Origin: Oreocharis arfaki
Taxonomy: Eukaryota > Chordata > Aves > Passeriformes > Paramythiidae
Direction of reading: 5' to 3'
DNA length: 64,000 nucleotides
Assembly: GCA_013398015.1 (NCBI GenBank)
Contig: VZRR01011663.1
Coordinates: forward strand, 496,001-560,000
Every line of letters starts with the position of its first letter. Position 1 is the stretch's first letter. Positions 27,056 to 40,253 of the stretch are shown here, in pieces. The notes beneath the pieces are model-generated. The model was not told the DNA's origin, did no database searches, and was given only the letters and a program-made list of their open reading frames with translations. The translations under genes were made by a program, and so were the position numbers.

Positions 27056-27740
27056 CTAATGGACAAAGGGAAACACTGCCCTTTAGTAATTTGCACAGTA
27101 TAAACCATAATATAACCAAATTATGTGCACTCTGAAATCAGACATATTTTCACTGTCACTGAATGAATTAATGTCTTGCAGTCATTGTAGGAAAAGCTTT
27201 TATCCAATACTGATTATCTCCTGAGGTTTTTTTGGTAGCCAAGCAAAAGCAACGTTCCCAAAGCATTTTACTTTTCCTTTAAAACTGTGCTATAAAGCGC
27301 TGAATGATTAATGATTTTTCCTTTTACAAGTTCCCATTGTAAAGCTGTTCTGAAGTAGATTACTATTAATTTTGCAATCAAAATCATACTACAGCCTATG
27401 ACTCACCAAAAGAATGCCAGTGAAAAAAAGCCCTAGCATTTTAAAATGCCAAAAATGGGGTGGAGGGTGAGAAAAGGCATAATAAAAAGCATTTTTAGTG
27501 CTACAGAGTAAAACAGCCTAAACCACAGATATATTAGCTATTATTCTGGAAACTAGAAGTATTCAGTATTTTACAGCATTTCCATTCTTGACTGTGAAAC
27601 TGAGTCCCTCACTTATAAATTCCCAAGAAATAGTTAACACATGTACTGTACAGGTACAGAGTCAACCCAGCAAAACAGTTCACAAAGAGAACTTCTCACC
27701 TTGAAGGCCTGAGCAATCTTTGGCTAATGGAACACAGTTA

Positions 27741-28850
27741 CATATTGGCTTTGCATGGCCAGGTTTCAACAGCAGGGGGGCTACAGGGGTGGCTTCAGTG
27801 AGAAGCTGCCAGAAGCTTCCCCCATGTCCGACACAGCCAATGCCAGCTGGCTCCAAAACGGATGTGCTGCTGGCCAAGGCTGGGCCCATCAGAAATGACA
27901 GTAATGCCTCTGGGATAGCATATTTAAGAAGGAAAAACCAGTTATTGGGCAGATGTAATTGTGACAAAAGAGCAGTGGAGTAAGACCGTGTGAGAGGAAC
28001 AACCCTGCAGACATCAAGGTCAGTGCAGAAGGAGGGGCAGGAGGTGCTCCAGGTGCTGCAGCTAAGATTCCCCTGCAGCCCCTGGTGCAGACCATGGTGA
28101 GGCAGCTGTGCCCCTGCACCCCATGGAGATCCACGAGGATGCAGAGATTCCCCTGCAGCCCTTGCAGCCTCATGCCAGAGCAAGTGGATGCCTGAGAGGA
28201 GGCTGCGTGATCCCATGGGAAACCCATGCCGGAGCAGGCTCCTGGCAGAGACCTGCAGACCCTTGGAGAGAGGAGCCCACACTGGAGCAAGTTTCCTAGT
28301 AGGACTTGTGACCATGTGGGGGACCCATGCTGGAGCAGGCTGTGCCTGAAGGACTGCACCCCACGGAAGAGTGACCCATGCTGCAGCAGTTTGTGGAGAA
28401 CTGTTGCCCGTGGGATGGACTCACGTTGCAGTTCAAGGAGAACTGTCTCCCATGGGAGGGACCCTACACTGGAGCAGGGGAGCCTCTTTTCCCTGAGCAG
28501 TGGCAATAACAATGTGTGATGAACTGGCTGCAACCTCCATTCCCTGCCTCCCTGCACTGCTAGGGAGGAGGAGATGGAGATGAGAAGAAGGGAGAGATAG
28601 GGGAAGGTGCTTTTAAAATTTATTTTTACTTCTCATTATGCTGCTCTGATTTTGTTAGTAATAAGTTCTGTTAATATCCCCAGATCAAGTCTCTTTTCCC
28701 CATTACAGTATTAGGTGAGTGATCTTTCCTGGCCCTTATCTCAACCCATGAAACCTTCATTATATTTTCTCTCCTCTGTCCAGCTGGGAAGAGGAGTGAT
28801 AGAGCGGCTTTGGTGGGTGCTGGGCATCCAGCCAGGGTGAATCCACCACA
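27741..28850 (+). mobile_element. Long solo LTR of a passerine endogenous retrovirus (about 1.1 kb)
   Basis: From the TTGGCTTTGCATGGCCAGG block at the left to CATCCAGCCAGGGTGAATCC and CCACCACA at the right, this matches from memory a long LTR family abundant in songbirds. Internal marks are the CTCCAAAACGGATGTGCTGC block, a TATA-like CATATTTAAGAAGG near 27918, a quasi-tandem array of 43-54 bp units with the core CATGCTGGAGCAGG (28130-28480), and the CCTTATCTCAACCCATGAAAC and GTGATAGAGCGGCTTTGG blocks near the 3' end. The expected first TG has decayed to CA, and the flanks AGTTA and CATTA are only a partial match. No retroviral genes flank it. Opposite-strand open frames of 211 and 222 codons here are by-products of the stop-poor array. 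Confidence 0.85.
28130..28480 (+). repeat. Quasi-tandem array inside the LTR
   Basis: The core CATGC(T/C)GGAGCA(A/G)G or a close variant recurs at about 28130, 28171, 28224, 28278, 28326, 28377, 28422 and 28465, a spacing of 41-54 bases. The spacer sequences are themselves related (for example TTTGTGGAGAACTGTTGCCC against TTCAAGGAGAACTGTCTCCC). It looks like a degenerate minisatellite captured in the LTR. Confidence 0.7.
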
Positions 28851-31800
28851 CATTAAAAAATATAATTTAATTGATGATTTCCCAAGATCACTCCATGAAG
28901 AATCTGTACGGAACCACATTTCAAAATGCAAGACTGAACGACTTAAAGTGACTCTGAAAGTCACTTTTCTGGACCAAGATAATTGTTCCCATCAGGCAGA
29001 CAATGGAAGCTCAGCATTTAGCTCAGGAGTTTTTACCTCTTCAAACGTCCTAAGAAGACAAAAAGAAGGCCAATGAAAAGGAAGCAGAAAAAGGACAAGC
29101 CATTTTTTTTATCAACCACCATAATAAAACAGCAATTTGTGCTCCTGCTTTCTGTGGAAAAAAAAATCAAACAGCCTTTAAAGAGCAACAGTAGAAGCAT
29201 GGAGAAAATAATTTTTAAGAATCTGGTTTGATGAATTTCTATTGAAGCAGAGCCTTGGTACCAAAGGTTAAGTCACAGCTCTTGATCCATAAGATCTTTT
29301 TTGAGCTACCATTCATAAGAAAGACTGTAAAAAATAACAATAATAATATTGTTAGTATACCTCAACTATCTGTTGGCCCTACCGAGATTTCAGCTTTGCC
29401 AAAATGCAAGCAGAAAAATTAGGCACATGAGAAGTGAATTTAATTAGGAACTTGCCATCTGGCATAAGCAAGCAAATGTTAAGTGGCGCCCTTTTAATAT
29501 AGAAGAAACTATAATCAACTGGGGAACAGACTATAAGCTATTTCCTGTTTGATTGAAATGCACAAATTAACTACGGGAGTAGTGTAATTATCTAATGTTT
29601 TGAAGGGTTATCCTCGAGGCTGAGCGGCAGGCAACCAGAGCAAGCAGAGTAACCATAGTGAAAGTGTTGACTTAAAATTGACAGATGTAAACTGATAAAT
29701 TTTGGCAGTCTTGAAGATAATGACATCCCAACTTGTTGAGCAGAGTTTGAAAACACTTGGAAAAAAAAGAGTTGTATCAGTTTAAACAAGAAATAATAGT
29801 ACTGCTATCCAGAACAATGTTTGTTATAATTTGGCATCTCATTCTGACGGGTTATTTTAAAAAATAATAAAGAATAAAGAAAAAAGTAATATGAAAATGG
29901 ACAACAAAATAAGGTTGGCTCTACTCAGCTGCTCTAGTAGTGCACAATAGGAGACAATTTGTTTGATTTTAGTAAGAAACATTATCAACAAATGCCCAAG
30001 TTTCTCCTCTAGCGAACTTGTGATTCATAATATTTTCATAATTACTAGTCAAAGTAATTGACTAGTAGGGAATACATCCATTTTAACCATAACCAGAAGG
30101 AATGGTTAAAAGCCTTTTTCCCTGTTATTTACTCAAAACATTTTATGTCACATCTTTACTTGTCACACTTCATTGGCTTTGCATCAGCTGAAGTGACAAC
30201 AGCTGCATCCTAGTTGGTATGATCATCTCATTTACTGTCTGGATAGCTACACAATTTTCAGCTGTGCAGTCAAACACCCAGCCCATCGTCTGTTAGAAAA
30301 CGGCTGCAGGGCTAAACACAAAGCCAAGGCACAGATCAGCCCCTCCAGCAGAAAACAACTTCCAGAAATTCGCTGTCCATTTCCTAAGGAAAAGGTGTCT
30401 CACCATCTCCAACCTCTATGATGACCCACACTTCCCTTTAAGGGTGGGTTGTCACACCTACTCTGTTAGGGTGTATTAATGCAGCAGATAAGCACCAAAA
30501 CCAGGCTAAAAGCGAACTGTTCGCATCAGCTATTGTACAGAACTGAATGGACGCTTTTATGCACAGTATAACTGGCTGCATATCCAGTTTAACCATGACT
30601 TAGAGCTACCTGTACTTTTTCTAGCATTTTGTAAAGAAGTATCCTTGATATTTCCTAGAATATTGATAGGAAGAGGCCTTAAAGGATAACCAGCAACATA
30701 CAAATAGTCAGTGCCAAGCCTTTCAGATTTTCAGAATGTGCACATATCTTTGGGGCTCTTTAATTGCCACTGTTAGACTTTATTATTAACTGATTTTACC
30801 TGCCTCATAGGAACCTTAAAATCTGATTCTGGGCTTGGCAAAATCATCAATACCAGACCACTTTATTTTTATATTCTCAAGCAAGTTCTAGTAGACACTT
30901 GATGTACTTCTCTTTCCTCATTAACTTTGTTAGACGTGCTTAGATTTTAAGCTTTTTCTTAAGTCAAGGGCATCTTGCTTTGCTATCAATAGCTAGTAGT
31001 TCTTGTTTCTTATACAATTTAATACTCCTTGTCTGTCTTCTATATAATATCCCCAAAAGAAGAAAAAAAAATGAAACTGCATTTTAAAAACAGACATATA
31101 GTCCAATACATTTGTGGGTGCATGTGAAAATACTTACAGGTATCTCTCAAAATTCCCCCACCATTCTCTACTGCTTGCCACAGGACCGAGCAAGTGGAAA
31201 GGATTGCAGTTTCGTTTGCTACTGTGATAGTCTGGGGAGAAAAGGCCTGGTCAAGACTATACTCAGATTTTCTCCTGAGAAAGGCACAGTAAGAAAAGCA
31301 ATATTTTTGGATGTGTTCTCCTTACATTTTTAAGACTGAATCAAGGAGGGATTGTCACTTTGACACCTGAGGCTAGAAGAGAAGTTGCCTCCAGCCATAC
31401 TGATTTTCATGACAGCTTTCCTGGGTATGCTGTTAGCTGAAGAGTGGAAAGCCAGGGAAGATAAGACACTGAGCATTGCATTTGAGATATTTAGCATCCA
31501 ACAGCACATAGGAATACTCTTCCTGCAGTCATATGGATACCCAAGTGACTGTGAAAAAATGAAGACAATGACTCACCTTCAGGTTACACATTCAGAAACT
31601 GGAAGGAGTTGAATGAAAACGTGTCTGCACTGTTGCTAGGGAAGTTGTTCAATCCTAGGGGCAGATTGTAACAATGCTTCATGTAAAGGCCATGCATTGA
31701 GAGACTAGGATGAGCAGATGATAAAGTACTGTAGGAAAGTTTGACCCTACTCTGGGAGAAATTAATGGAGGAAATCCCACAAAGGATAGACCCTGAAGCA

Positions 31801-34800
31801 TTTTGAGGCTGCTGGTTTAGTAGTCAGTCTGCTATAGAGAGATACCTCTTCTGCTCTTGATGCTTAATGTGCAAGTTATATACAGGTTAAGGAGAATGGC
31901 CTTTAAGATATAAAAGACTACCTCTGTGAGCAACAAAACTGTACTCACTGAACATTTTCCAGCAGCACTTCGCCAAGATGATACAGGAAATTAGTACACC
32001 CTTCTAATCATACAAAGTAACCTCTACAGACCAGGCCAATAGATAAAGAGATTCTTCTACATTAAATTCTATTTCTTTGCTCAAGTTGCATTTTATATCC
32101 TCATGTATTGCAAGGATCTTATCTTCACTGCAAAAGAAGTCTTCACTTGTCTTTCACTGCAAAAGAAAAGATTGGGCTTTGTTTTGTAGAACCATTATTT
32201 CTACTTGCAGCTTATTTTTATAGTAAGTCTACACCTTAGGTAGCTTGCTTTCTTTCCCAGCAATCATCAGCATTTGAAACGATGATTTGTACATGGTCTA
32301 TATACTGTCAAATAGCTCCACTTTAATTTCTTCTTACAGCAGTACAGATAATCAGGTAATTTGCATTTCTTAATTATTTTATGGTTACAAAAAAGGGAGA
32401 AAATTTTTCAACCTAATTCATATGAGTGTTATACACTCATTTATAATAATAAAAAAATCCCCAACATAGCTAATAGAAAATATTTTGGGCTATATAAATT
32501 TTTAAATGGCATATTCAGAAATTACAAAATTAAACATGACAAGAAATGACAGATTCATAGTCCCTCTTCCACGCTTAGTAAACAGTAAAATTTACATGCT
32601 TACTTATAGTCCTCTATGAAAAACATAACTACCTTAAAATTTTCTTTCCAGAAGTTTTTACTGGAAATGCCACAAAAAATCAACTACTTTTTCTGTGTAA
32701 GCCCAGGGAACAGATCCAGAGGAGGGCAAAAGACCCAATTAGCAAGATGAGGTAAATCATAGCAAGACAAACAGACAGACACATAATAACTAACACTCTG
32801 TCAATTTCTTACGAACTAAAGTGGCCTTACACTTACTTTGCATTCCCAAAAGATAACTAAGCATAAACGAGATATGTCGGGTTTTTTTTCTTATTGATAG
32901 AGTAATTATCAATCAGCAATGCATTGAAGGCTCTGTGTCACTCTCTCAGAACCACTAACAATTCAAACTTTGAGATACGTATTTAAATGTGCTTGGCGCA
33001 GAAGCAGCACTACTGATAACTGGCTATGGCTGAAGGATGCTTCCCAGTTTTCAGCAGATTGCAATGCAGGATCTATAATTATGTCCAGTACTAACAATTC
33101 TCACTCCCCATTCCTAAGACAATCCCACGCAATTCATTACAGTTCTTGATTTCACCTGCTTTAGCAAGGATCCATAGATAGCATCCTTGTGAGAAAACAT
33201 ACAATTCCACAAATCAATGCTTTCCTGAATATGAATAGTGTAACTTTTTCAGGGAGTTGACTCCATCCCAGCTAGACCCAGTGATGTGCCTTCGGAGATA
33301 TTTGTTAACTTTTATTGAAGATGGAAGCCTTTGTCTTCTTGCTTCTTTTTAGGCACTGTGAAACAAACATTCAGTCTTAAGAGGAAAGACAGGATTTAAG
33401 GAACAATGCTTGCAGTCATTAAAAAATCCTGACTTCTGCAGAACTGTTGAGATAATTCTTATCACGAGTAACACTAATAATGAAAACGCAAAGTATAATT
33501 TTGAGAATGAAATTAACAATAGCCTGCCCTGTGCATTTGTGTTAATCTGGGCTAATGATCAGGAACGACAGCCTTTTTTTTGTATAGACTACATGAAAAT
33601 CTCAATGTTTCACTTAATAAATTACACAATATTTAAAAGAAGGATTTTGATTTTATAAAGAGGGACGTTTATGGAGGCACTGAAAATTTACACTAAAATA
33701 ATCACCAAAAGAAAATTTTATAAATTAGATGCTTTGAAACATTTACAGAAACTAAAAATTTTCATAAATTACTCAAAATATAGCAATACAGAGAATTTTG
33801 CAGCTATAGAACATTTGCTGCATTTTCCATTTTTTTTTTAATAGCAATATGAAATCAAGGTGAAAGCAGAAAAGGATTTTATGGCTGTGAGACAATAGAA
33901 TCTCACACCAACAGACTTAAAGAGGGCCCAAACAGAGAAAACTGTGAATGTGCCTGGAAAAACAAACTGCAGACAACCTATAAAGTAGAAGGTGATATCT
34001 ACAGAAGTTCCCCAAAAGCTCAGGGGGAAAAAAAATGACATCCTGGTGGACCACATCAATCCCCCTGTGGAGTTCTCTTACTGTCCTAATAGCCACTCAG
34101 CACGGGGTTAGAATCTAAGCCTCAATATAAGAACAATTAGAGAAACATCAGGACCATACATAGCTACAATACGACATTATTTTTTTTAATAACCAGAAAA
34201 TAAACAGTCCCTTCGGAAAGGTATTTAATTTCCTAGAAAAGATTTTTCTAAAAAGTGAGTTCATTGAAATTTCCCCAATAGTAAATAATAAATTGTCTTC
34301 CACCGTTTATAAATATTTCACTTTCCATGTTAGACTTTGATTTGATGAGTAGCTATTGAACTCCATTTGAGATAAAATTTTCTCACATCATATTTACTTT
34401 CCAGCTGCTTTGACTAATTTACAATAAAAAAGCAAAAAGTTTAGCATAAAACCAAAATATTCACTATCTACCCTGCACCTGTCACTAAAGTGGATGACTG
34501 TATAGCTTTTTACCAGCTTTTTTTTTTTTTTTAAGGACTTAAATCAAGCCACAAAAATAAACTCTCTTTTCATCATGCTCCTGTCTGTGAAACTCTAATT
34601 CGGCATTACATATGGGAATTCTCCTATCAGCATTCATAAACACTGCACATTGTAGCTAGGAAGAGAAACTAAGCTTATCTCTGATGGTTTTGTTAACGCC
34701 ATCCAACATCTTCCACAGCTTCTCAACTGAAAGGGCTGTTATATCTCCAATCCCCTATTTATCTTGATACTCTTGCTTAGCTGCATTTTGAAGCCCCTTT

Positions 34801-35284
34801 TCATGAATGCAGCTTTCATAACCAAGAGGGGAAATTATCCTAACCAGTAATGGTGCTCCTTCCTTGGATAATTCCCAAGTGCATTTTAACAAAGCGTGAA
34901 TTTATCCTAATCACACAAAAATGAAGTTTTCCCTTCCAGTGTCCATAGGAGAAATGCTCCAATCCCTGTCCCACTAATATTGAACAAGACAGAACATATC
35001 CACTGCCATTTTTGCACCACTGACACCTTCGATCAGTTCCTTAGATGCAGAGAATAGATAGAAAAAACTTGCCTTTTCTATCTCGCTTTCTTTGACAGGC
35101 TCACGTAAGTATTCTAACAACAGCCGATGGCATGGCACTACCCAACCTCCAATTAAACAATGGTGAATTGAAAACACAGCTGTAGACTTTGAAAATGGTG
35201 CTGCACTTGGTATGTAGCTTTACAGTAAGATGTCTGAGGTGAGATGTTAAAGAACACAGGTACTGAGGTCATTAAGTACCAGCA
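28851..35284. other. AT-rich tract, nothing assigned
   Basis: I see no gene or recognisable repeat apart from the small inverted repeat at 30043. Open frames reach 88 codons, all without motifs. Confidence 0.5.
30043..30067. repeat. Perfect 10-bp inverted repeat, 5-base loop
   Basis: TACTAGTCAA, AGTAA, TTGACTAGTA. The arms are exact complements and contain ACTAGT. No adjacent element is evident. Confidence 0.85.
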
Positions 35285-35350
35285 AAACCCTACAATGGGT
35301 TGGTTTGGGTTGAAAAGGACCCTAAAGATCACCTAGTTCCCACCATGGAC
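35285..35350 (-). mobile_element. CR1 3' end, antisense
   Basis: The plus strand carries GGGTTGGTTTGGGTTGAAAAGGACCC followed by AAAGATCACCTAGTTCCCA, the reverse complement of the CR1 tail (AACTAGATGATCTTTAAGGTCCCTTCCAACCCAAACC type). It is a short 5'-truncated copy, and similarity stops shortly after 35350. Confidence 0.75.
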
Positions 35351-35689
35351 TGGTACCATATGCTGGCATCAGAACTGGTTCCAAACACACCACCACATAT
35401 GTGAGGACAAATTGCTACACTGAAACAACAGGACCCACTTCCTACTGTGAAAATGAAGAGTTTGGGACAGTTTTTGTAAGGCTTACACATGCAAAGGTAA
35501 AGAAAGAACATCCTTTTTTTGTGTTGACCACTTAACAATACAGAGCTAGCTTCAGAAGCTTAAGGCCAACAAAGAACACCGAGGGGTGACTCTACCCAGA
35601 TTAACTTCAATGGTACTTTGATGCAATAAGGAAAGCATCAAGGAAACATACTGAGGGATTTCCTGTCTTTCAAAAGGACAACACGGCAG

Positions 35690-35752
35690 CTGAACTAGAT
35701 GATCAATGAAGGTGCCTTCTGACTAAAGTATTCTATTCCAGTCTATTCTGAC
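35690..35752 (+). mobile_element. Old CR1 3' end, sense
   Basis: GCTGAACTAGATGATCAATGAAGGTGCC, then ATTCTATTCCAGTCTATTCTGA, parallels the CR1 end (GGAACTAGATGATCTTTAAGGTCCC...ATTCTATGATTCTATGA). Divergence is high, so it is an older copy than the antisense one 350 bp to its left. Confidence 0.6.
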
Positions 35753-37550
35753 ATACCTTACATTTCCATGAGCTGGATTTGCCATTCTGTCTCATCACTC
35801 AGAATCCGAAGGCCCTTCTGAAGCTTTCCAGTTTTTTCTGTCTCTAACTTCTTTTCAAATATCAGAGCCCCAAACCCCAACACAGCCCTTCTGACACATG
35901 CTATCATAGAAAAGACATGTGATGTGCATTGTGCAAGATCTGTTATGTGGACAGGTCTCAGCACAAACTGTTGCAGATCTACAAAGACAGTCTTTCTCCA
36001 CTGCAAAATTTTAGCATGTTTTTTTATTCTCTGTTGTCCAAGTTTTAGCCATCTGTTTATCCTTTCACAACCCTACTACTTGTGCCACAGCTGCTTAGTT
36101 TCTCAAATTTCTGGTTAGGGAATATCTTGAAAGCTTCCTGAGGATATCTGAGGAATCAATGAGAGAATTTTTACTGATGTAATTCTCCATGTGCAGGGAC
36201 ACATGATGTCATGCAGCGAGAATGAAATTTAAAACTGGATTTGCTCAAAAGACTGATCTAAAATTCGAAAGAAAAATATTTAGCCATATCCCAAGTCAAA
36301 AGTATACAATAATTTGCTTTACCTGGTTCTTTTCATAGCTGCTTTGCCTTCATGACACATACTTCAGCAGCTTAAAAATTCATCAAATTTTTTAACTTCT
36401 CAGGATACAAGAACAATAAAATCAATGTCAAAAAAGCTGCATCTAAAACTTTCAGATGCATCAAAGAACAAAAATTACAAACGACAATGCTAAAGACTGA
36501 CAGAATGCAAAGAAGCTTTTAGTTTAGCATCCAATTTTCTGAAAATTAAAGTACAACTATCAAAGGGGTAGCAGTATTAAAATGAAGGTTGAAAACTGTC
36601 AACTTTTGATAGAAAGATTACTTTTAAAGTGTTAGAAACTAGTCAGATGTTTCTAAGTCAAATAAGAGCTTAAATGTTAGTAGCTTAAATGTTCAGGTTT
36701 ACATGCGATAGGCGCACACTAAAATACAAAGAGAAAAGTCTTTAAGAAAAAGCAGCTTGCAGCTTACTGAAAGGCAGAAGAGGCTGTCATACCAAACAAA
36801 ATTTCACAGGATTGAAAACACATGTAATTAGAATTATTAATGTAAAGGAACATGCTACTTAATTTAGGTAAGGTTAATTTACCTATTTAATGAACCAGTG
36901 CAAGGAATTCCGAAATCTGTTTTGGCAACCTATGCATGGTGATTTAGGCCCAAGAAAAGGGGGAAAAACAGGGGCAGTGATTTTCATCATATTCTCAATT
37001 CCTTCTAAACCCACATCTTCTATAAGAAGGAATTCTTTAGCAGAGGTAAAGAAAAGACTAGTGAATATCCATTATATCCATTTAAGTAATGCATGCACAT
37101 AGAGGAGTCCGCTCTATTTCTTTCTTTTAGGTACCTTCTAGATCCACCATCTACAGCAACACAACTTTCTGATTTACTCAAGGTAAACTATGAAAACACA
37201 AACAGCTGTTAGACCAGTACCTCTTAGGCAGAAGACAGAAACCAGTTCTTTCCTTCTATTTTCTTCCTTCACACACAGAGTTTCAGAAAAACAAACCAAC
37301 GCAAAAACCCCAATGAAAACAAAAACCCAATCCCAAACCCTCTCCTCCCAACCACTTAAATCTGGCTCCTGCCATCACTATCAGGAATACAGAGTAATTT
37401 ACCACCAGTTGGTAGGCAGGTTATCTAACTTACATGTGTGATCTGCAACAGAATAACTCCAGCCTAAAAATCCACACAGAAAACTGCAGCATTTTTCTTT
37501 CACTATGTGTCCTTCAAGATATTAAGCCTGAGAAATAGAGTCCAGCTACC

Positions 37551-37617
37551 AATAATATATATATATCAAATATTATATATTTATATACATACGTATATAT
37601 ATATATAAAAAAAAAAT
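37551..37617. repeat. TA-rich microsatellite
   Basis: Interrupted (TA)n with TATTATATATTTATATACATACG interruptions and a terminal A-run. It is simple-sequence DNA. Confidence 0.85.
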
Positions 37618-40247
37618 TATTGCCTCCACCGACTTAGATCACATTTCAGACCATGGCTGTCCAGTGTCCATATGCCAGCCCATCTAATGAGAAGACACTC
37701 AGCAAATGACTTCAGACTGAATTACAGCTTGTCTTCTAAGGGATGGTAGGAAATTTACAGGGCCTAAGAATTCTTCGACTTAACTCCAGGCCCAGGGCAA
37801 GGAGGGAGAAAAGGACTGGGCCTGATTTCCTTCACCTTTTTCATAGGGACTTCCTAGAATAAAAAACTACTGAAAACATGTCATACTACAGAATTAGTTC
37901 AGGGCAAAGAATAAACAGATCAAACGCAACAATGCCTCTAGACAGCCCACATGCTTAGAATTTAGCTAGACTGGAAAAGTAAGGTAGATAGATTCCTGGA
38001 AACCTGTCTAAAACTCATATACAAAGGCAGGACAAGTGGCCCTGATAATTCTTGAAACGCACAAAGAGAGTAGGAGAATATTCTGGGAAATATCACTAAA
38101 AGATGATTTTTCCTGTCCTTATATTCTTTCTTAGGCGTTTGCTGTGAGCTACTGCCAAAGACAGACTTTTGGGCAAGATGGAGCTGCGGTATTTCCAAAA
38201 CTTATCATAAATACAGCCCTGGAGATATCAGCACCTCAAACACCTCCCTGAGTCTTCTTTTTTGTGTTAAGGGGAGAAAATGCATAAGTCATTTCTGCCT
38301 GCAAGACTGAGCACAAGACTGAGCTGTTCTGGCTAAACTGGGTTCTGTTACCAAAAAATAGTTATCACCTGTAGTAAGGAGCAAAGCTTGAGTGGCACCA
38401 TCACAGTGTAGACTAACTCTCAGACTGATAAAGATGGCATCTCAGGATAGGTTAAGAATGCTATAGACATCATCATCAGAAGTCTGATCTACACAATATA
38501 CATTCCGCTGTTGGAATCAGTCAAGGAATCCACAAATCTTCCTTGGCTGTCCACAAATCTCTATAGACAGCTATGCACTGCAATTGCCAGTTATAAACAT
38601 TATGTAGAGAAAGCCATATGAACAGACCCCATCAACACTGAAACAAATGGGAACTCCCCTTGAACATATTCCCTATAAACTCAGTTGTTTTCAATATGGA
38701 TGATTTGCAGTTATATTTTCTACAACTGACTATGGAAAGACTTAGATTTTACTCACTTAGGCTGAAGTCATTCCTCAGGTATGAGCTGGGGCTTGGCACA
38801 CTTTGAAGAAAAGTATCATTCTCCTATTCAATAAGGACAAGTGCCCAGAAAACGGAAGAGCAGGTGTCAGATATCCTAGGCTCTAGACAGAAAAATTCTA
38901 GACCCAATCCTGATCTCAGCTCAATAGGACAACTGAGCTCAGTTTTCCCAACCAACATTCTGCGTAGTGAGGCCTAACACTTGACAAAAGCAAAGAGGCA
39001 GAGAGAATCATCCTTCACAAGACAGCAGTTTCTTTCAAACTTTGTAGTATAACATGATCACAGATGCCAAATTACAACATTTCACGTTAGCCCATGAAGT
39101 TGTATTCCATAAACCAGGATAACCTTGTATAAACACTCTGGCATCTCAGCTTCACCAATGGCAAAATTGCAGCCACATGACATCTAGGCAATTACCACAA
39201 ACCAATGGCTTGTATAATCAGCACAACGCATTCAAGAGATAAAGCAGCTCAAGAACAAAGAAGCCTATGTTATGAAAATCTGAAGTCTACTGAAGTAGCT
39301 GCCACACCATCTACACTCCTGTTTATATGCAGCTGGGATGCAAGTTACCTTTCTGAAGAGTATCAGGCTTGGGAAAAACAGACATGAGCCAGTACCCACA
39401 AATCATCTCAAGGAACAGACGTAGTCAGTGAACATATTTCTCTCTGTACTCTTTTTCTGATTATACTACAATGTCCCCTGTTATTATTCTCTCTTATATC
39501 TAAATCAAATATTCTTTGCTGCATGATGATCCAGCATGAACAGACTGGCTTGAGACTGAACATATCTAATATTAATCTACAGTCTGGCTGTTAAGGCATT
39601 CTCTTGAAAGGTGAAGTAGCATGCTTCCATAGCTAGTAACTTTCTGAACTTGGTTTCCCACTTCCCTGTCCCTTTCTTTCATCTATAATCAAAAATGTGG
39701 CTAGGTCATCTATAGCTTTTTCCAAGTAACACTAAATAAAATTCAGTACTCTCCTGTGTAAAACAACTTTTTTGGTTCTGCTCTGGAGAAAGAATTTTGG
39801 ACTTGTTAAATTTATAGCCACTGCACTATTTTACATTAACTGTATGTGCACTATACACCAAGTCATAAATTATTTTAAAGACCTATTCCATAGTAGGTCA
39901 TATTTAGCAGACGTAAATGCCTCCAAAAATATTCCAAATAAGAAGCACTCTTCAGAAAAGGGATACCTTGCTAGTTGTTGTGAAAAGGTAAGCCCTCTTT
40001 ATGAGACTGCATTTGGTCTTACGCATTTTATAAGTTTGTACACAAAAGGTTCAATGTTACTGTCATGGTTTGATGCTGGCTAAACGCCAGGAACCCACAA
40101 AAAACCTATCTACTTAATTTCCTCTGCTATAGCTGAGCAGAGGAGGGGGAACTGAGAACTTCATTTTCATGAGTTGAGATAAGAATTATTGAAAAAAAAA
40201 CCACTTTAAGGCAAAACAGGTTCAAAACTTAAACAGTATAAAGAAGA

Positions 40248-40253
40248 TTTATT
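40248..40253 (-). promoter_or_regulatory. LTR polyadenylation signal AATAAA
   Basis: AATAAA read on the minus strand, within TAATAATAAATCTTC, near the 3' end of the LTR as expected for its R/U5 boundary. Position within the LTR supports it; use is not shown. Confidence 0.45.

Larger units (their letters stand above)
16526..27740. other. AT-rich tract, no confident gene; possible minus-strand introns
   Basis: No mobile element is recognised between the eroded CR1 and the LTR at 27.7 kb. Open frames of 60-119 codons occur on both strands (for example 20754-21107 and 23684-24043 on the plus strand), and none shows a family motif. Three minus-strand candidate exons (27055-26958, 23120-23043, 19841-19750) are listed separately. 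Confidence 0.5.
35351..40060. other. Mostly unassigned sequence with a CR1 scrap and a TA microsatellite
   Basis: Apart from the CR1 remnant at 35690 and the TA-rich microsatellite at 37551, nothing is recognised. An 82-codon minus-strand frame ending at 35758 looks protein-like by eye (acidic and basic helix-like C-terminus), but it ends right beside CR1 sequence and has no motif, so it is not called. Confidence 0.45.

Noticed and set aside
27680..28557. Minus-strand open frames of 211 and 222 codons
   Set aside because: They run antisense through the quasi-tandem array of the LTR at 27741-28850. The array is GC-rich and poor in stops, which explains both the length and the repeated composition.
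35758..36006. 82-codon minus-strand frame with a helix-like charged C-terminus
   Set aside because: It has a TAA two bases before what would be its donor (TAAG|GTATGT) and abuts an old CR1 end. No convincing acceptor was found.
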